Shown: positions 24,052 to 34,298, numbered from the stretch's first letter. The stretch: DNA of 35,610 bases from Candidatus Omnitrophota bacterium (GCA_026416665.1 JAOAET010000051.1:203800-239409); one strand, 5' to 3'. Numbers and translations are program-made. The notes: generated by a model not told the origin, from the letters alone.

Positions 24052-27000
24052 CTAAAAAAATCTATAATGGGCAAAGGTTACTTTTCTCTGGTAAAAAGAA
24101 CTTATACCTTCAATTTTTTGGAAAATTTGCTGACATAATGGCGAGGTGGGTAAAGCGAATTCTTCTTCAATACGCATCATTTCTAAGACAAGAAATTGTG
24201 CAATCCTTATAAACTCTTTGCTACCTCTGTGGCATTGTATGAACTCTAAGTAATCTATTATTATTTCTGAGTCAGGCAAAATCAAGGAATTTAGCATCTG
24301 TTGTATTTTTCTACCACGCTCATCTTGGAAAAGTTGTTGCCAATCTTGAATATCGAATATCTCTCCGTAGCAACCTGTTGACTCTGAATTTATATTTTTA
24401 ATTGAAAGATTTCGAAAATCTATTCCACCCACATTAGTTCCAGGAACTCCGCCATCTTTTGAAGAAGAAAGATAACTTTCTTTCAGACTATAATAATTTC
24501 TCATCTGTCCTTGAGAATCCACTGCCTTTACCTTTTGTAAAAATCCTTCTCCTACCAATTTTTCAAGGTCACCATAAACAGTAGAATATGAAGGACACAT
24601 CTGTTGACCAACCAAGGGGATAAAAATAAGTTGTAATATCTGCTGGATAGAAAAATTTTTTGACATATTTTCTTCTGTTAAAAAGAAGTTACGAATAAGT
24701 TCAAGGCGTTGTTGTTTGCCCGGCTTAAACGGTAAATTATAACTTTCTTCCTCTGTTATCTTATCAGCCGAAAACGATGTTTTTTCTAACGGTGCTTTTT
24801 TTGCTTGGAATTTTTCTTTTGGCAAAGAATCTCTTGCCACGACAGGCAAAGAAAAATCCGCTATTTCTTTTATACTGGCAATTCTATCCTTTGCAAACTT
24901 ACTTTGTTGTTTGCGCACATACCAGGCTTCAGCAGGAACGGGAACATAAGTTCGTATAGAAAATGGCTGCCCTTTGTCGTAAATATTTCTATACAACTTA
25001 AATAAATTACGGTAAAAATTATGTTCGTCATCGGATACTTCAAAACCATTACCATCATCGTGAACTGCTCCCAAAAAAGTAGTGATTCTCTCATTATTTG
25101 CCAACATCACAAACGGAACAAGTATATCCAAAGCAAGAGATACCGGATAGGATGGTTTATTATTTTCAGTATATTCTTTGACCTGTTTGCATAAAGCAAT
25201 AAAACGGCTATATCTATCTGCGTTTTGAAAACTAACTACCATCCCCCCTGCAAAACCAAGAAATTGTTCTTTTTCGTTATTATCCCAATCAAAATACCTA
25301 CGAAGCGTCGCCTGCTCAAGTTTGTTTTTTATAGTAGCAAAGTCCATTTTCTCGTAAAACTTTCGAATAAACCCTGAACCTCGCACATCTGCAAGAAATA
25401 AACCAAACTCTTGTTCGCTAATCTGCTTTTTATTCATCCAGCAACTAAGCAGAGTAATATCTCCTACGGGACTTATCCTGCCAATATACAAACCATCAGT
25501 AAACAAGATTACCTCTGCACCCCTTCGATTTCTTGCCTGAAGTTCTTGTGTTCCTTTATAACCATTCATCAAAGCAAGACGTAAAGATTCTTTATCAACC
25601 ATATTTGGTTTATGGGCAAGTAAAACGATTGAACGCATTTGTTCCGGGGGAATTGTTCTTAAACGAGGATGTTGCTGGATTAGACGTCTGAATTCTTCTG
25701 AATGTTTGTAAGCATAGAAATCAATAAATGCGTTACCACTACCTTCTCCTTTACTGGGCACAAAAAATACAGGTACGTCTTTATGTCTAATAATCTCCTC
25801 TTGTTCTAGTGAATGAATTATTGATTGTAAATGTTCTTTATTTTTAGGATTGTTACCGGTAAGGACAAAGATTGCATCGGCACTTGGCTGTTTCGAAAAT
25901 ACTTCTTTTTCTAATGCTTCTTTGCTTAACCTATACTCTTTATTTAAAAGTGCTGGCTTTTTTAAGTCGTCTATTTTCATTCCACTTTGCAATGCATTTC
26001 TTTGAATATCTTTATCCAGTTTCTTAAAAATTTCTTTTTGGTTATTGTAAAATTTACTAACCAGACTATCACGGATTGTCCACCAAGATATACCAATAGA
26101 AATACCTATGCCTGTAACAGCAGCTGCAATCACATTGGCAATATTAAGAGGCGCCCCTAAGGGTAACCCTACTAAGAACAACAAGTGGCTTACAAACGGC
26201 AGAAAAAATATCATAAGTGGCAAGAATCTTGTAAGCATCTCTCGCATTCCACCAAATGCATCTTGGACACGTAAAACAATCTCTTGGGTTTTTCCCACAT
26301 ACAGAGAACGGAAATAATTGCGTAATTGTTCTTTTTGTTTTTCTGGATCCTGATACAAGTTTGGTTCAAGTTCATTCCCAATTTCTACTACCTTTTTTAA
26401 CTGTTCAAAAAAACCTTTCTCTGCTTGTTTTAAACCATAACGTATACCCCAAAGTATACGTAACGGTGGCATAAAAAGTTCTTTAATATCACCAACTGGA
26501 TAGTAGTAAGTAGTCATTGCTATACCCATGGCTATTAACTGTAAGCCATATTCCGCCTCATTACTATACTCTGCTATCTTACGTAGATAAAGCAACCCAT
26601 ACATAAATCTCTCTTTATCATCTTGTGATAAACCATTTCTTTGCCATTCATCTAAAAGAATATTTACTGTCTGAGTACTCAAGTTAGAAAATCTTCTCAT
26701 GAACTTAATACCTTCTTCAATCTTTGTCTTCTCGTTTAAATTATCTACTGAAAAAATAGGGTAATTCAATAGCTGTTTTGCGATATTAAGAATGGTTGGC
26801 ATTTGATTCTGCCTAAAAATATCTTTTGACCTATTCAATTCATTCTGCCATTTTTCAAATAATAAAGGCGGTGTATATTCAAGCGGTTCTCTTAACATAT
26901 CTGCTTCTGAAGTAAACATTTCTTCTTCAGGAGAAGACATTTTATCTGCGGAAGAAATGTTTTTTCCTCTGTCAGTTGGTTTAACCCTAGGAGAAGATTT

Positions 27001-29760
27001 ATTTGAAAAGGTATTTTGTCTATTTTCTTTATCTATTTCTTCGGGTACAATTTTAAAACCATTAACTTTGCGGGTATTTATTAAAATCTTAAGAACAAGA
27101 TATGTCAGAAAAGCACTGATGCCAAAAACCCAAGCATATAGTGGTTCTAATAACCAAAGAACTACTGCCAACAAACCAACAACAAATACCCACTTTCCTT
27201 TTAGCACTGACAGGCTCTTCTGGGAAACAGCTGTTGCAACTGCACTTCCTGTGGCAGAAGAAAATGCTACTGTCAACATTTTAACTAAACTATTTGTGTC
27301 TAAAAAACCAGATACAGTGGCTGGCGGATGATCCGCAAAACTGACATTAGTAACTCCAATCCCTATGGGTGCTTGTATTGACCCATTGGGTTTGTTTGCA
27401 ACAGAAGATTGTTGCTGATTCAATCCCGAGTGTTCCCCTGTATAAAAAGAACGCTTTAAATCCCCTTCCCCCAACGGTTGCTCAGCATAAGATTTTATTT
27501 GAAGCGGCCAGCCATCCGGTGGCGTAATTACGGAATAGTCTTTGTTACATATATAAAATTTTACAGATTGTCCCTCAAAATTTTTAAAGATATAGGCAGG
27601 TATTCTGTCTTCCCATTGATTTTGAATAGGTATAAAAGAAACTGAACCTTGAGCATCAACTATCTTGATATAACCTTCATCAGGCAAACCGTGCACAGCA
27701 ATACCACTATAATGTGAGTGCGGTGAACCATCAATATATAACTGGTGAGGGGCATTTTCGGGTATATAAGTAGAAACTGTCTCTGGCTTAGGATGGACTA
27801 CCACATCTGGTTTTTGTAATGTATTCTGAGCTGAATCATTTGTAAATAAAGTATTATTTGCCGGAAAAATCTCCTTAGTGGTGTTAGAACTGTCCACCGC
27901 TGAAATGGTCTCCATTAGCCCAAAAATACTCATAGATATAGATACCAATGCTAAACCTATTAACCCACTCCTACCAATACGCTGAAGCATAAGGTTATTA
28001 GAATTCATCATAAAATAAAATATCAAGTTTGCTGCGGCCATAATAACAACAAAAGGGAACACTCCTGTTGAAATAAAACCAGTTAGTATCAATATAGAGG
28101 GAGCAAAGATATTAGAGAAGCCAATAAGTAACCAATGCGGTGCCTGCCCACCAAAAATTTTCTTAAAAGCATAATTTATCGCTATACTTGTCCCCTGAGA
28201 AAATATACGTGTAAAAGGATTCTGTAATAATCCAAGCATCTGACCAATCCAGTATAAATCAGAAGCACCAAAATTAGTTAAAGAGATCAAAGGGAATAAA
28301 AAGTTACTTCTTTTTTTACTACTCCTTGCTTGGTATACCTTGTTATTGCCTCCATCAAAACCTTTATTTTTATAATCTAAATTTTCCCTTAAGAAAAATT
28401 CATCTTGGGGCCGAACGATTCTCTGCTTTGCTTTTATGGTTTGTAAAGGATTTTCTTTTTGAGACTCTCGTTTAAACAAATAATTTTCTGGCAAAGAGAC
28501 AAAAATTGGCTTTTCTTTAGAAAAATCAATTTTTACTTTGGCAGGACAAATTTTTTGTCCTATAACAGGAATATGCCAGATATCATTCTTAATAACCTTA
28601 ATAATTGGTTGCCCTGTCATCGGTTGTTCTATATTGTCTACTGAGGTAGCTACTATCGAAGAAGGGAAACGAAAATCCATTCCACCACTAAAATACTGTT
28701 GGAGCATAAGCCCATAGGCGGTCATCACTTCTTCTTGTTTGTTATATTCTCCATACAAAAGAGATTGACGGTAGGCATCAAAATATGTATCTTTTGACCA
28801 AGATGTTTCTGAAGTAAGCCCTTCTAAATCTCTAGAATCTACCTTCTCCACCAAAGACAATACAGCGGGGGAAATTTTCTTTTCTAATGAAACGGCCTTG
28901 TTTTTAAACTGCGATTTGAACCAACGCGCCAAAATAAGTGAATAATAAACCTGACGCAAAGGTGCGTACCGTCTATCGGAGTTAACCAATCTGGTTACCT
29001 TAGGGATAATTAATCGTCTAATAAGTTCCGAAGAATACTTATTAATGGCCATAATCCGCCGATCAGTAAAACTCATATTTTTTTGACCAAACCAATCTTC
29101 TTCTAACACAACCTTTAATGTGGCTTTACATATATAAGTTGAGGTGGATGACTGGCATAAAATAATTTCTCCTGGCACAATCCAAGAACGAATAGCCGTC
29201 GGAATCTCTATCTCTTGTTCCATGCCAAAAATTTCATTTGCTTTCTGATAAAGTTCATTCCAGTATTGCCTGCCTTCAGGTGTATCAACAGAAGTAGCCT
29301 TTGCCACATCTTTTTTTAACAGCAGGTCCGTCTCTAGTAGAATTTTTCCGACATCGGTCTTGGCTAAGTCGGGATCAAGCATACGATTATTTCTGTCGGG
29401 ATGCAAATCTACCCAAAAAACTGAATCAGGTAAGACAAGCCCTATGAGAAAATATTCGATAAGTTTCAGTGTGGTATCTTCCACTTTAATATTAGAGGAC
29501 AGAAAATCTCCTTTATCTAAAAGGATAGTAAATGACTCCTCCGCAGGATTACAATGCAGATACCGTAAGTGTATAGGTCTAAATCTCTCAATGGAAAAAG
29601 CAATATTTCCAGCTGAGGCAGATACAGTTGGATTGACAACTTGACAGGCACCTGACTGCTGATAAGAAAAACAAAAAATAATGAGAATACTTATTATCTT
29701 TCGGCATAAGACAGAATGAATATTAAATAATGACGAAAAAAAACAAGTGTCTATTTTCAT
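24052..29760 (-). CDS. Giant multidomain membrane protein (1902 residues), Omnitrophota-type, function unknown
   Basis: I do not recognise a function. Visible segments: a hydrophobic signal or anchor (about 20-38); a globular module (about 90-365) with L-D-P-D-L-A-K-T-D-V-G-K-I-L-L, T-P-E-G-R-Q-Y-W-N-E-L-Y and a Y-F-S-G-G end; membrane segments at 545-580 and 590-617; an extracytoplasmic stretch (about 655-760) with I-D-G-S-P-H-S-H-Y; a hydrophobic pair at 856-893; a charged Ser/Lys linker; a helical region (970-1160); membrane helices at 1177-1200 and 1205-1228; an alpha/beta domain (about 1290-1610) with G-E-G-S-G-N-A and a glycine-rich core; and a predicted winged helix (about 1683-1760). 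From memory, the N-terminal module recurs in huge Omnitrophota proteins. The start overlaps the TPR gene by 4 bases. The frame is intact throughout. Confidence 0.85.
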   Translation of the reverse strand: MKIDTCFFSSLFNIHSVLCRKIISILIIFCFSYQQSGACQVVNPTVSASAGNIAFSIERFRPIHLRYLHCNPAEESFTILLDKGDFLSSNIKVEDTTLKLIEYFLIGLVLPDSVFWVDLHPDRNNRMLDPDLAKTDVGKILLETDLLLKKDVAKATSVDTPEGRQYWNELYQKANEIFGMEQEIEIPTAIRSWIVPGEIILCQSSTSTYICKATLKVVLEEDWFGQKNMSFTDRRIMAINKYSSELIRRLIIPKVTRLVNSDRRYAPLRQVYYSLILARWFKSQFKNKAVSLEKKISPAVLSLVEKVDSRDLEGLTSETSWSKDTYFDAYRQSLLYGEYNKQEEVMTAYGLMLQQYFSGGMDFRFPSSIVATSVDNIEQPMTGQPIIKVIKNDIWHIPVIGQKICPAKVKIDFSKEKPIFVSLPENYLFKRESQKENPLQTIKAKQRIVRPQDEFFLRENLDYKNKGFDGGNNKVYQARSSKKRSNFLFPLISLTNFGASDLYWIGQMLGLLQNPFTRIFSQGTSIAINYAFKKIFGGQAPHWLLIGFSNIFAPSILILTGFISTGVFPFVVIMAAANLIFYFMMNSNNLMLQRIGRSGLIGLALVSISMSIFGLMETISAVDSSNTTKEIFPANNTLFTNDSAQNTLQKPDVVVHPKPETVSTYIPENAPHQLYIDGSPHSHYSGIAVHGLPDEGYIKIVDAQGSVSFIPIQNQWEDRIPAYIFKNFEGQSVKFYICNKDYSVITPPDGWPLQIKSYAEQPLGEGDLKRSFYTGEHSGLNQQQSSVANKPNGSIQAPIGIGVTNVSFADHPPATVSGFLDTNSLVKMLTVAFSSATGSAVATAVSQKSLSVLKGKWVFVVGLLAVVLWLLEPLYAWVFGISAFLTYLVLKILINTRKVNGFKIVPEEIDKENRQNTFSNKSSPRVKPTDRGKNISSADKMSSPEEEMFTSEADMLREPLEYTPPLLFEKWQNELNRSKDIFRQNQMPTILNIAKQLLNYPIFSVDNLNEKTKIEEGIKFMRRFSNLSTQTVNILLDEWQRNGLSQDDKERFMYGLLYLRKIAEYSNEAEYGLQLIAMGIAMTTYYYPVGDIKELFMPPLRILWGIRYGLKQAEKGFFEQLKKVVEIGNELEPNLYQDPEKQKEQLRNYFRSLYVGKTQEIVLRVQDAFGGMREMLTRFLPLMIFFLPFVSHLLFLVGLPLGAPLNIANVIAAAVTGIGISIGISWWTIRDSLVSKFYNNQKEIFKKLDKDIQRNALQSGMKIDDLKKPALLNKEYRLSKEALEKEVFSKQPSADAIFVLTGNNPKNKEHLQSIIHSLEQEEIIRHKDVPVFFVPSKGEGSGNAFIDFYAYKHSEEFRRLIQQHPRLRTIPPEQMRSIVLLAHKPNMVDKESLRLALMNGYKGTQELQARNRRGAEVILFTDGLYIGRISPVGDITLLSCWMNKKQISEQEFGLFLADVRGSGFIRKFYEKMDFATIKNKLEQATLRRYFDWDNNEKEQFLGFAGGMVVSFQNADRYSRFIALCKQVKEYTENNKPSYPVSLALDILVPFVMLANNERITTFLGAVHDDGNGFEVSDDEHNFYRNLFKLYRNIYDKGQPFSIRTYVPVPAEAWYVRKQQSKFAKDRIASIKEIADFSLPVVARDSLPKEKFQAKKAPLEKTSFSADKITEEESYNLPFKPGKQQRLELIRNFFLTEENMSKNFSIQQILQLIFIPLVGQQMCPSYSTVYGDLEKLVGEGFLQKVKAVDSQGQMRNYYSLKESYLSSSKDGGVPGTNVGGIDFRNLSIKNINSESTGCYGEIFDIQDWQQLFQDERGRKIQQMLNSLILPDSEIIIDYLEFIQCHRGSKEFIRIAQFLVLEMMRIEEEFALPTSPLCQQIFQKIEGISSFYQRKVTFAHYRFF

Positions 29761-30521
29761 TTTATATCTCGGAGTAATTGTTCAATCTCTTCGGCTTTAT
29801 CTAAAATACCCTGTTTTCGAAAAAGTTCTCTTGCAACAATAAGACTTTGTCTTGCCCTCAGCGAATTCCCAATCAAATAATATTCAATTCCCATCAAAGC
29901 ATGTGCCTCAGCATCTTCAGGCCTTGCTTCAGTAAGTTTAGATAACCAACGTAAGGCGTCATGATGTCGTTCAATGCCTTGATAGGCAACTGCAATATTG
30001 TAGTAAACATCGGTATCCTCTGGATTCTCTCGCACCGCATCTAAAAGTTCTTTGAGTGCTGTTTCATAAAGTTGGTTTGTTAACGCTCTGGCACCGCAAA
30101 AGACCTTAATGGCGTACTCTCTGGTGACATTACCTGAAGAGACATCATTTATAATGCGTAACGCTGCTTCTAGATTACGGTCATCAGGAAACTGCTTTAA
30201 TCCTTCAGAAAAAATAAAAGCTGCTTCTTCTAATTTCTCTTCTGCTGCTAAAGCGATTCCTCTATCTAAAAATTCTTCTGGCGATTGCAAAGAAACATCC
30301 TGTTCCTTATGAAGTTGATCAACAATCACTGCGCGCACGGCGTTGTGTTCGAAATAAAGCGGCCCACTTCCGCAATCTATCGCAAGATAGTCAGCAGTAT
30401 TTTCTACAATCTTACCTTGCAATTCTTTGCCTGACTTAAGAACAAGTGTTTCTGCAAAACTTTGTGAAGGTCCTAAGGGAGCGCACATTAAGATAAGAAG
30501 GAAATAAACCACACCGAACAT
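29757..30521 (-). CDS. Secreted TPR-repeat protein, partner of the giant protein
   Basis: A 254-residue exported protein. A signal peptide (about 1-23, ending S-F-A) is followed by a short beta module (about 25-65; L-K-S-G-K-E-L-Q-G-K-I-V-E-N), like small SH3-type folds seen before TPR arrays. The rest is tetratricopeptide repeats, clearest at about 80-110 and 150-225 (Y-Y-N-I-A-V-A-Y-Q and A-H-A-L-M-G-I-E-Y-Y-L-I-G). Its stop overlaps the giant gene start by 4 bases (ATGA), so the two products are probably made together and may interact. It follows the second phoU by 51 bases and could be read from the second pst operon. No enzymatic motif. Confidence 0.8.
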   Translation of the reverse strand: MFGVVYFLLILMCAPLGPSQSFAETLVLKSGKELQGKIVENTADYLAIDCGSGPLYFEHNAVRAVIVDQLHKEQDVSLQSPEEFLDRGIALAAEEKLEEAAFIFSEGLKQFPDDRNLEAALRIINDVSSGNVTREYAIKVFCGARALTNQLYETALKELLDAVRENPEDTDVYYNIAVAYQGIERHHDALRWLSKLTEARPEDAEAHALMGIEYYLIGNSLRARQSLIVARELFRKQGILDKAEEIEQLLRDIK

Positions 30522-30572
30522 CTTAAGGACAAATACTAGTTCTTGCGACCACCAATTAAATCTGGTGTATCG

Positions 30573-31250
30573 TCAGGATCCTTCCTGGAGAGAAGAAATG
30601 TTGTGTTTAACCATCTTTGCCTGGGTAAGATAAATTATATCTTCGGCAATATTGGTAGCATGGTCACATATACGTTCTAAGTGTCGCGCAACCAATAGTA
30701 AAGGCAAAGCTCTTGGTACTGTACTTTTGTCTTTGAGCATATAGTCATTAGTTAATTCAAGTTGCACAAGGTTTCTTAAAGCATCTGCTTCACTATCACG
30801 CAAGATAACTGTTTTGGCTAACTTTATATCTTCGTTTAAGAATGCTTTTATTACATCCCTAGTCATCTGGCAGGCAATCTCAGCAAGTTTTGGAATATCC
30901 ACTAAAGGTTTTAAGAGAGGTTTATCAACTAACTCTAAAACCCTTTGACAAATATCTACTGCCAAATCTGCCATGCGCTCTAAGTCAGTATTTATCTGCA
31001 TAGCCATAGTAATAAAACGTAAATCCGCGGCCACGGGTTGTCGCAGTGCCAACAAATCTACACAGGTTTGCATAATTTTTATTTCCAAGGCATCTACTTG
31101 TTTATCAGATTCAATAACTGCAATTGCATCCTTTTGACTTAAATGCTTCAGTGCCTCAATAGATTTGTAAATGGCTTCTTCCACAAGAGTTCCCATGTAA
31201 AGAATGTCTTTCTTTAACTGTAACAATTCCTCATCAAAATGGCGCTCCAT
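30573..31250 (-). CDS. phoU: Phosphate transport regulator PhoU (copy 2)
   Basis: A 225-residue helical PhoU with the same two-repeat layout as the first copy: M-N-T-D-L-E-R-M-A-D-L-A-V-D-I-type metal-binding helix mid-protein and H-L-E-R-I-C-D-H-A-T-N-I-A-E-D near the end. GGAGA precedes the ATG. It lies 19 bases after the arsenate-reductase-like gene and completes the second Pst operon. Its close resemblance to the first PhoU suggests duplication, or strong constraint to read the same signal. Whether each PhoU serves only its own transporter cannot be seen. Confidence 0.94.
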   Translation of the reverse strand: MERHFDEELLQLKKDILYMGTLVEEAIYKSIEALKHLSQKDAIAVIESDKQVDALEIKIMQTCVDLLALRQPVAADLRFITMAMQINTDLERMADLAVDICQRVLELVDKPLLKPLVDIPKLAEIACQMTRDVIKAFLNEDIKLAKTVILRDSEADALRNLVQLELTNDYMLKDKSTVPRALPLLLVARHLERICDHATNIAEDIIYLTQAKMVKHNISSLQEGS

Positions 31251-31269
31251 AATTTCTCCGGGTTAGAAA

Positions 31270-31701
31270 TTACTGATTCTTACTGTCTGCATTTTCTATG
31301 TCTTCTGTGATAACTGACTTAATAAACTTTAGAACCTTTTCACGAATCTTTTCTCTTACCTGTCTAAAAAAATAAGTGGATTTGCCTTTGGGGTCTTCAA
31401 TATCCCACTCAATGTGTTTACGTGCAGGCACAAAAGGACAAACATCGTGGCAACCTAAAGTAATTACATAATCAAATTCTTTGTTGTCCAGCTCATTAAA
31501 CCCTTTTGGCTTCTGATTAGATATATCGATATTTACTTCTTGCATTACCCGAATTGCCTCAGGGTTTACTTCCTTAGCAGGATTTGAACCTGCACTATAA
31601 ATATCTAAAACATGTGCCCCAAAAAAACGAGCAAAGCCCTCTGCCATCTGACTACGACAAGCATTCTCCACGCATACAAAAAGAACTTTTTTCTTGTTCA
31701 T
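31270..31701 (-). CDS. Arsenate reductase / low-molecular-weight phosphatase family protein (ArsC-like)
   Basis: A 143-residue LMW-PTP-fold protein. The anion-binding loop is C10-V-E-N-A-C-R16-S, with nucleophile Cys10. Downstream cysteines C84 and C88 lie in G-C-H-D-V-C-P-F, followed by W-D-I-E-D-P, whose Asp is the likely general acid. Three-cysteine relays of this kind are used by thioredoxin-coupled arsenate reductases; the 84/88 spacing is tighter than in the classical Staphylococcus enzyme. The gene overlaps pstB by 4 bases (ATGA) and precedes phoU, so it is inside the second Pst operon. Arsenate enters through phosphate transporters, so detoxification fits. A protein-tyrosine phosphatase role is the alternative. 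Confidence 0.85.
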   Translation of the reverse strand: MNKKKVLFVCVENACRSQMAEGFARFFGAHVLDIYSAGSNPAKEVNPEAIRVMQEVNIDISNQKPKGFNELDNKEFDYVITLGCHDVCPFVPARKHIEWDIEDPKGKSTYFFRQVREKIREKVLKFIKSVITEDIENADSKNQ

Positions 31702-32564
31702 CCAAACCTCCCAGTGATATATGCCTCTGTTCGTTTATCGCTGGGCGCAGTAAATATTTTTTCGGTAGGCCCAAATTCAATTAGTTCCCCCATTAAGAAA
31801 AAACCTGTTACGTCTGAAACACGGGCTGCCTGTTGCATATTGTGGGTAACAATGACTATTGTGTATTGTTTCTTAAGATCTAAGATTAACTCTTCGATTT
31901 TAGCCGTTGAAATGGGGTCTAAACTGGCACAAGGTTCATCAAAGAGAATAACCGATGGCTCAACCGCTAAACAGCGCGCAATACACAGACGCTGTTGTTG
32001 CCCACCTGAAAGCCGTAGCGCGCTATCGTGAAGTCGGTCCTTAACTTCACTTAAAAGTGCTGCCTTTTCTAAAGATTGAATAACTTTTTCTTCAATAACA
32101 TTTGGATCCTTTAAACCATTTACACGTAAACCATAGGCAATATTCTCGTAAATACTTTTTGCAAAAGGATTTGGCTTCTGAAAAACCATACCTACTTTCC
32201 GACGAATCTCCACTACGTCACAACAAGGGTCAAATATATTGTGTCCATCCAAAAAAACTTTTCCTTCCACACGGGTATGCGGGACTAGTTCGTTCATCCG
32301 ATTAAGCACCCGAATAAAAGTAGACTTACCGCAACCAGAGGGCCCAATAATAGCAGTAACGCTATTTTCAGCCACCCCCAAATTGATATTATTCAATGCT
32401 TTGACATTACCATAGAAAAAATTAAGATTCTCCACTCGAATTTTGGTTTTGACAGATACAGACTGGTTTTGCGAAACTACTTGTGGCTTACGCAAAATTG
32501 CCTCTTTTTTTGCCTGTTCAGTTGAATGGTCATTAATAAATTTTTTAGTTGTATTATTGGACAT
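31698..32564 (-). CDS. pstB: Phosphate ABC transporter ATPase PstB (second system, all motifs intact)
   Basis: A 288-residue Pst ATPase with every catalytic element: Walker [11 protein letters not shown]-loop F-Q-K-P-N-P-F, signature L-S-G-G-Q-Q-Q-R, Walker B V-I-L-F-D-E-P and H-loop V-T-H-N-M. As a single copy it should work as a homodimer, a useful control for the split pair at 13543-15037. The ATG at 32564 follows AGGAG and overlaps the pstA end by 11 bases; an upstream in-frame start is less likely. About 40 residues of polar, charged sequence precede the ABC domain, longer than in most PstB proteins. Its role is unknown. Confidence 0.95.
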   Translation of the reverse strand: MSNNTTKKFINDHSTEQAKKEAILRKPQVVSQNQSVSVKTKIRVENLNFFYGNVKALNNINLGVAENSVTAIIGPSGCGKSTFIRVLNRMNELVPHTRVEGKVFLDGHNIFDPCCDVVEIRRKVGMVFQKPNPFAKSIYENIAYGLRVNGLKDPNVIEEKVIQSLEKAALLSEVKDRLHDSALRLSGGQQQRLCIARCLAVEPSVILFDEPCASLDPISTAKIEELILDLKKQYTIVIVTHNMQQAARVSDVTGFFLMGELIEFGPTEKIFTAPSDKRTEAYITGRFG

Positions 32565-33405
32565 AACTGCTCCTGTGTTTTTGTCGCAAAATAATCGCAA
32601 TTGCCGAGACACACAAAACTAAAACTAATAAAATCAAGGCGCAACCGTAGGCAATAGTTGTTTGTTTATCGGGACGTGTGCCCTCGGTCATTAATGCATA
32701 AATATGATATGGTAAAGCCATTGTCTCTGACATAAGAGAACGAGGAAATCCCCGCATATAGAAAGCCGCAGCAGTAAAAAGTATCGGAGCGGTTTCTCCT
32801 GCAACTCTGCCGATACTTAAAATTACTCCTGTCAAAATTCCTGGTAAAGCCTCAGGAAGAACGATGTTTTTAATGGTTTGCCAGTGTGTTGCTCCCAGGG
32901 CCAAAGATGCCTCACGATGTGATTGGGGCACAGCCATCAACGCTTCTTGCGACGCAGAAATAATAAGCGGTAAAATTAATATCCCAAGTGTCAAACTACC
33001 AGACAGAATTGAGACACCAAAATTAAAAAACTTAACAAACAAAGCCAAACCAAAAAGACCGAAAACAACGGAAGGCACACCTGCTAAGTTATTTATGCTC
33101 ATTCTTATAATATTTACCACAAAACTACGTGGGCTGTATTCATTAAGGTATATGGCAGAAGCAACTCCTAGGGGCAGAGCAAAGGCAATGGCGCCTAAAG
33201 TAAGATAAAAAGTCCCAACAATAGCAGGAGCAACCCCACCTTCAGTCATTGCCCTACGCGGTGGCTGGGTAAGAAATTCCCAAGAAATCGCTGGTATACC
33301 ACGAATTGCAATAAAAAAGATTATTGCACCTAAGAAAAAAAGGGTGATAAGAAGGCATAAAGTCAAAATAGCAAATCCTAATTTTTGTGTAATATCCTTT
33401 CTCAT
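32554..33405 (-). CDS. pstA: Phosphate ABC transporter permease PstA (copy 2)
   Basis: Permease of 283 residues with about six membrane helices. The EAA loop reads [14 protein letters not shown] with [20 protein letters not shown] and the G-E-T-A-P-I-L-F-T segment match PstA. The start overlaps pstC by 4 bases (ATGA) and the end overlaps pstB by 11. It closely parallels copy 1 at 15074-15922. Confidence 0.95.
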   Translation of the reverse strand: MRKDITQKLGFAILTLCLLITLFFLGAIIFFIAIRGIPAISWEFLTQPPRRAMTEGGVAPAIVGTFYLTLGAIAFALPLGVASAIYLNEYSPRSFVVNIIRMSINNLAGVPSVVFGLFGLALFVKFFNFGVSILSGSLTLGILILPLIISASQEALMAVPQSHREASLALGATHWQTIKNIVLPEALPGILTGVILSIGRVAGETAPILFTAAAFYMRGFPRSLMSETMALPYHIYALMTEGTRPDKQTTIAYGCALILLVLVLCVSAIAIILRQKHRSSYVQ

Positions 33406-34286
33406 CTGCCTAATCCCAGTTTTAATCTAAACCTGCGACTAATTATTTCTGCTAAGATGTTAAAAATAAGTGTTATCAAAAACAAGATTAACCCAATGGA
33501 GAAAAGCGCATTGTAGTGTAAACTACCCACTGCTGCCTCTCCCATCTCAGCAGCAATAGTAGAGGTCATTGGCCGCACCGGGTCAAAGAAAGAACGTGGC
33601 ATTACTGCTGCGCCTCCTGCAACCATAAGCACTGTCATCGTCTCTCCAATTGCTCTACTCATTCCTAAAATAATTGCGGTAGAAATACCCGACCCTGCTG
33701 CAGGCAGAACCACTTGTGTTAAAGTCTGCCAACGGTTAGCTCCTACCGCAAGTGAGGCCTCACGGAAACTATTCGGTACACAAGAGAGAGCATCTTCAGC
33801 AATACTGGTTACTGTTGGCACAGCCATAATACCTAACATAACGCTAGCAGTAAATGCACACAGTCCAGTAGGCAATTTTAGAAGCTGCTGTAAAAAAGGG
33901 GCAGCAATAACCATACCAAAAAATCCATAAACTACAGAAGGAATACTGGCTAATATCTCTATCAATGGTTTAAGAAATGCCCGTTGCCTTGCTGAGGCAA
34001 GTTCATGAATATAAAGAGCACTTCCTACTCCCAAAGGCACACATATCACTAATGCCCCTAAGGTTACCCATAAAGAGGCAACAATAAGTGGCAGTATTCC
34101 AAACTCTGCCTCTTCGTGTGTAGGATACCATGCGGTTCCTAATAAAAAATCTCCAACCGGAACATACCGAAAAAGTGGCAGTGATTCTTTAAATAGAAAT
34201 AAGATGATACCCACAAGAAAAATTAAAGAGGCAAATGCCAAAATCGTAAAAATCCACCGATAAATTTTTTCTCTTAAACGCTGCAT
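33402..34286 (-). CDS. pstC: Phosphate ABC transporter permease PstC (copy 2)
   Basis: Permease of 294 residues, the same length as copy 1. It shows L-L-G-T-A-W-Y-P in the first loop, A-S-I-P-S-V-V-Y-G-F-F-G, and the EAA loop E-D-A-L-S-C-V-P-N-S-F-R-E-A with V-G-A-N-R-W-Q-T-L. A 90-base gap with a stem-loop separates it from pstS, and no strong Shine-Dalgarno is visible before the ATG. The stem-loop probably sets the ratio of binding protein to permease. Confidence 0.95.
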   Translation of the reverse strand: MQRLREKIYRWIFTILAFASLIFLVGIILFLFKESLPLFRYVPVGDFLLGTAWYPTHEEAEFGILPLIVASLWVTLGALVICVPLGVGSALYIHELASARQRAFLKPLIEILASIPSVVYGFFGMVIAAPFLQQLLKLPTGLCAFTASVMLGIMAVPTVTSIAEDALSCVPNSFREASLAVGANRWQTLTQVVLPAAGSGISTAIILGMSRAIGETMTVLMVAGGAAVMPRSFFDPVRPMTSTIAAEMGEAAVGSLHYNALFSIGLILFLITLIFNILAEIISRRFRLKLGLGR

Positions 34287-34298
34287 AGTATTTTTGTA

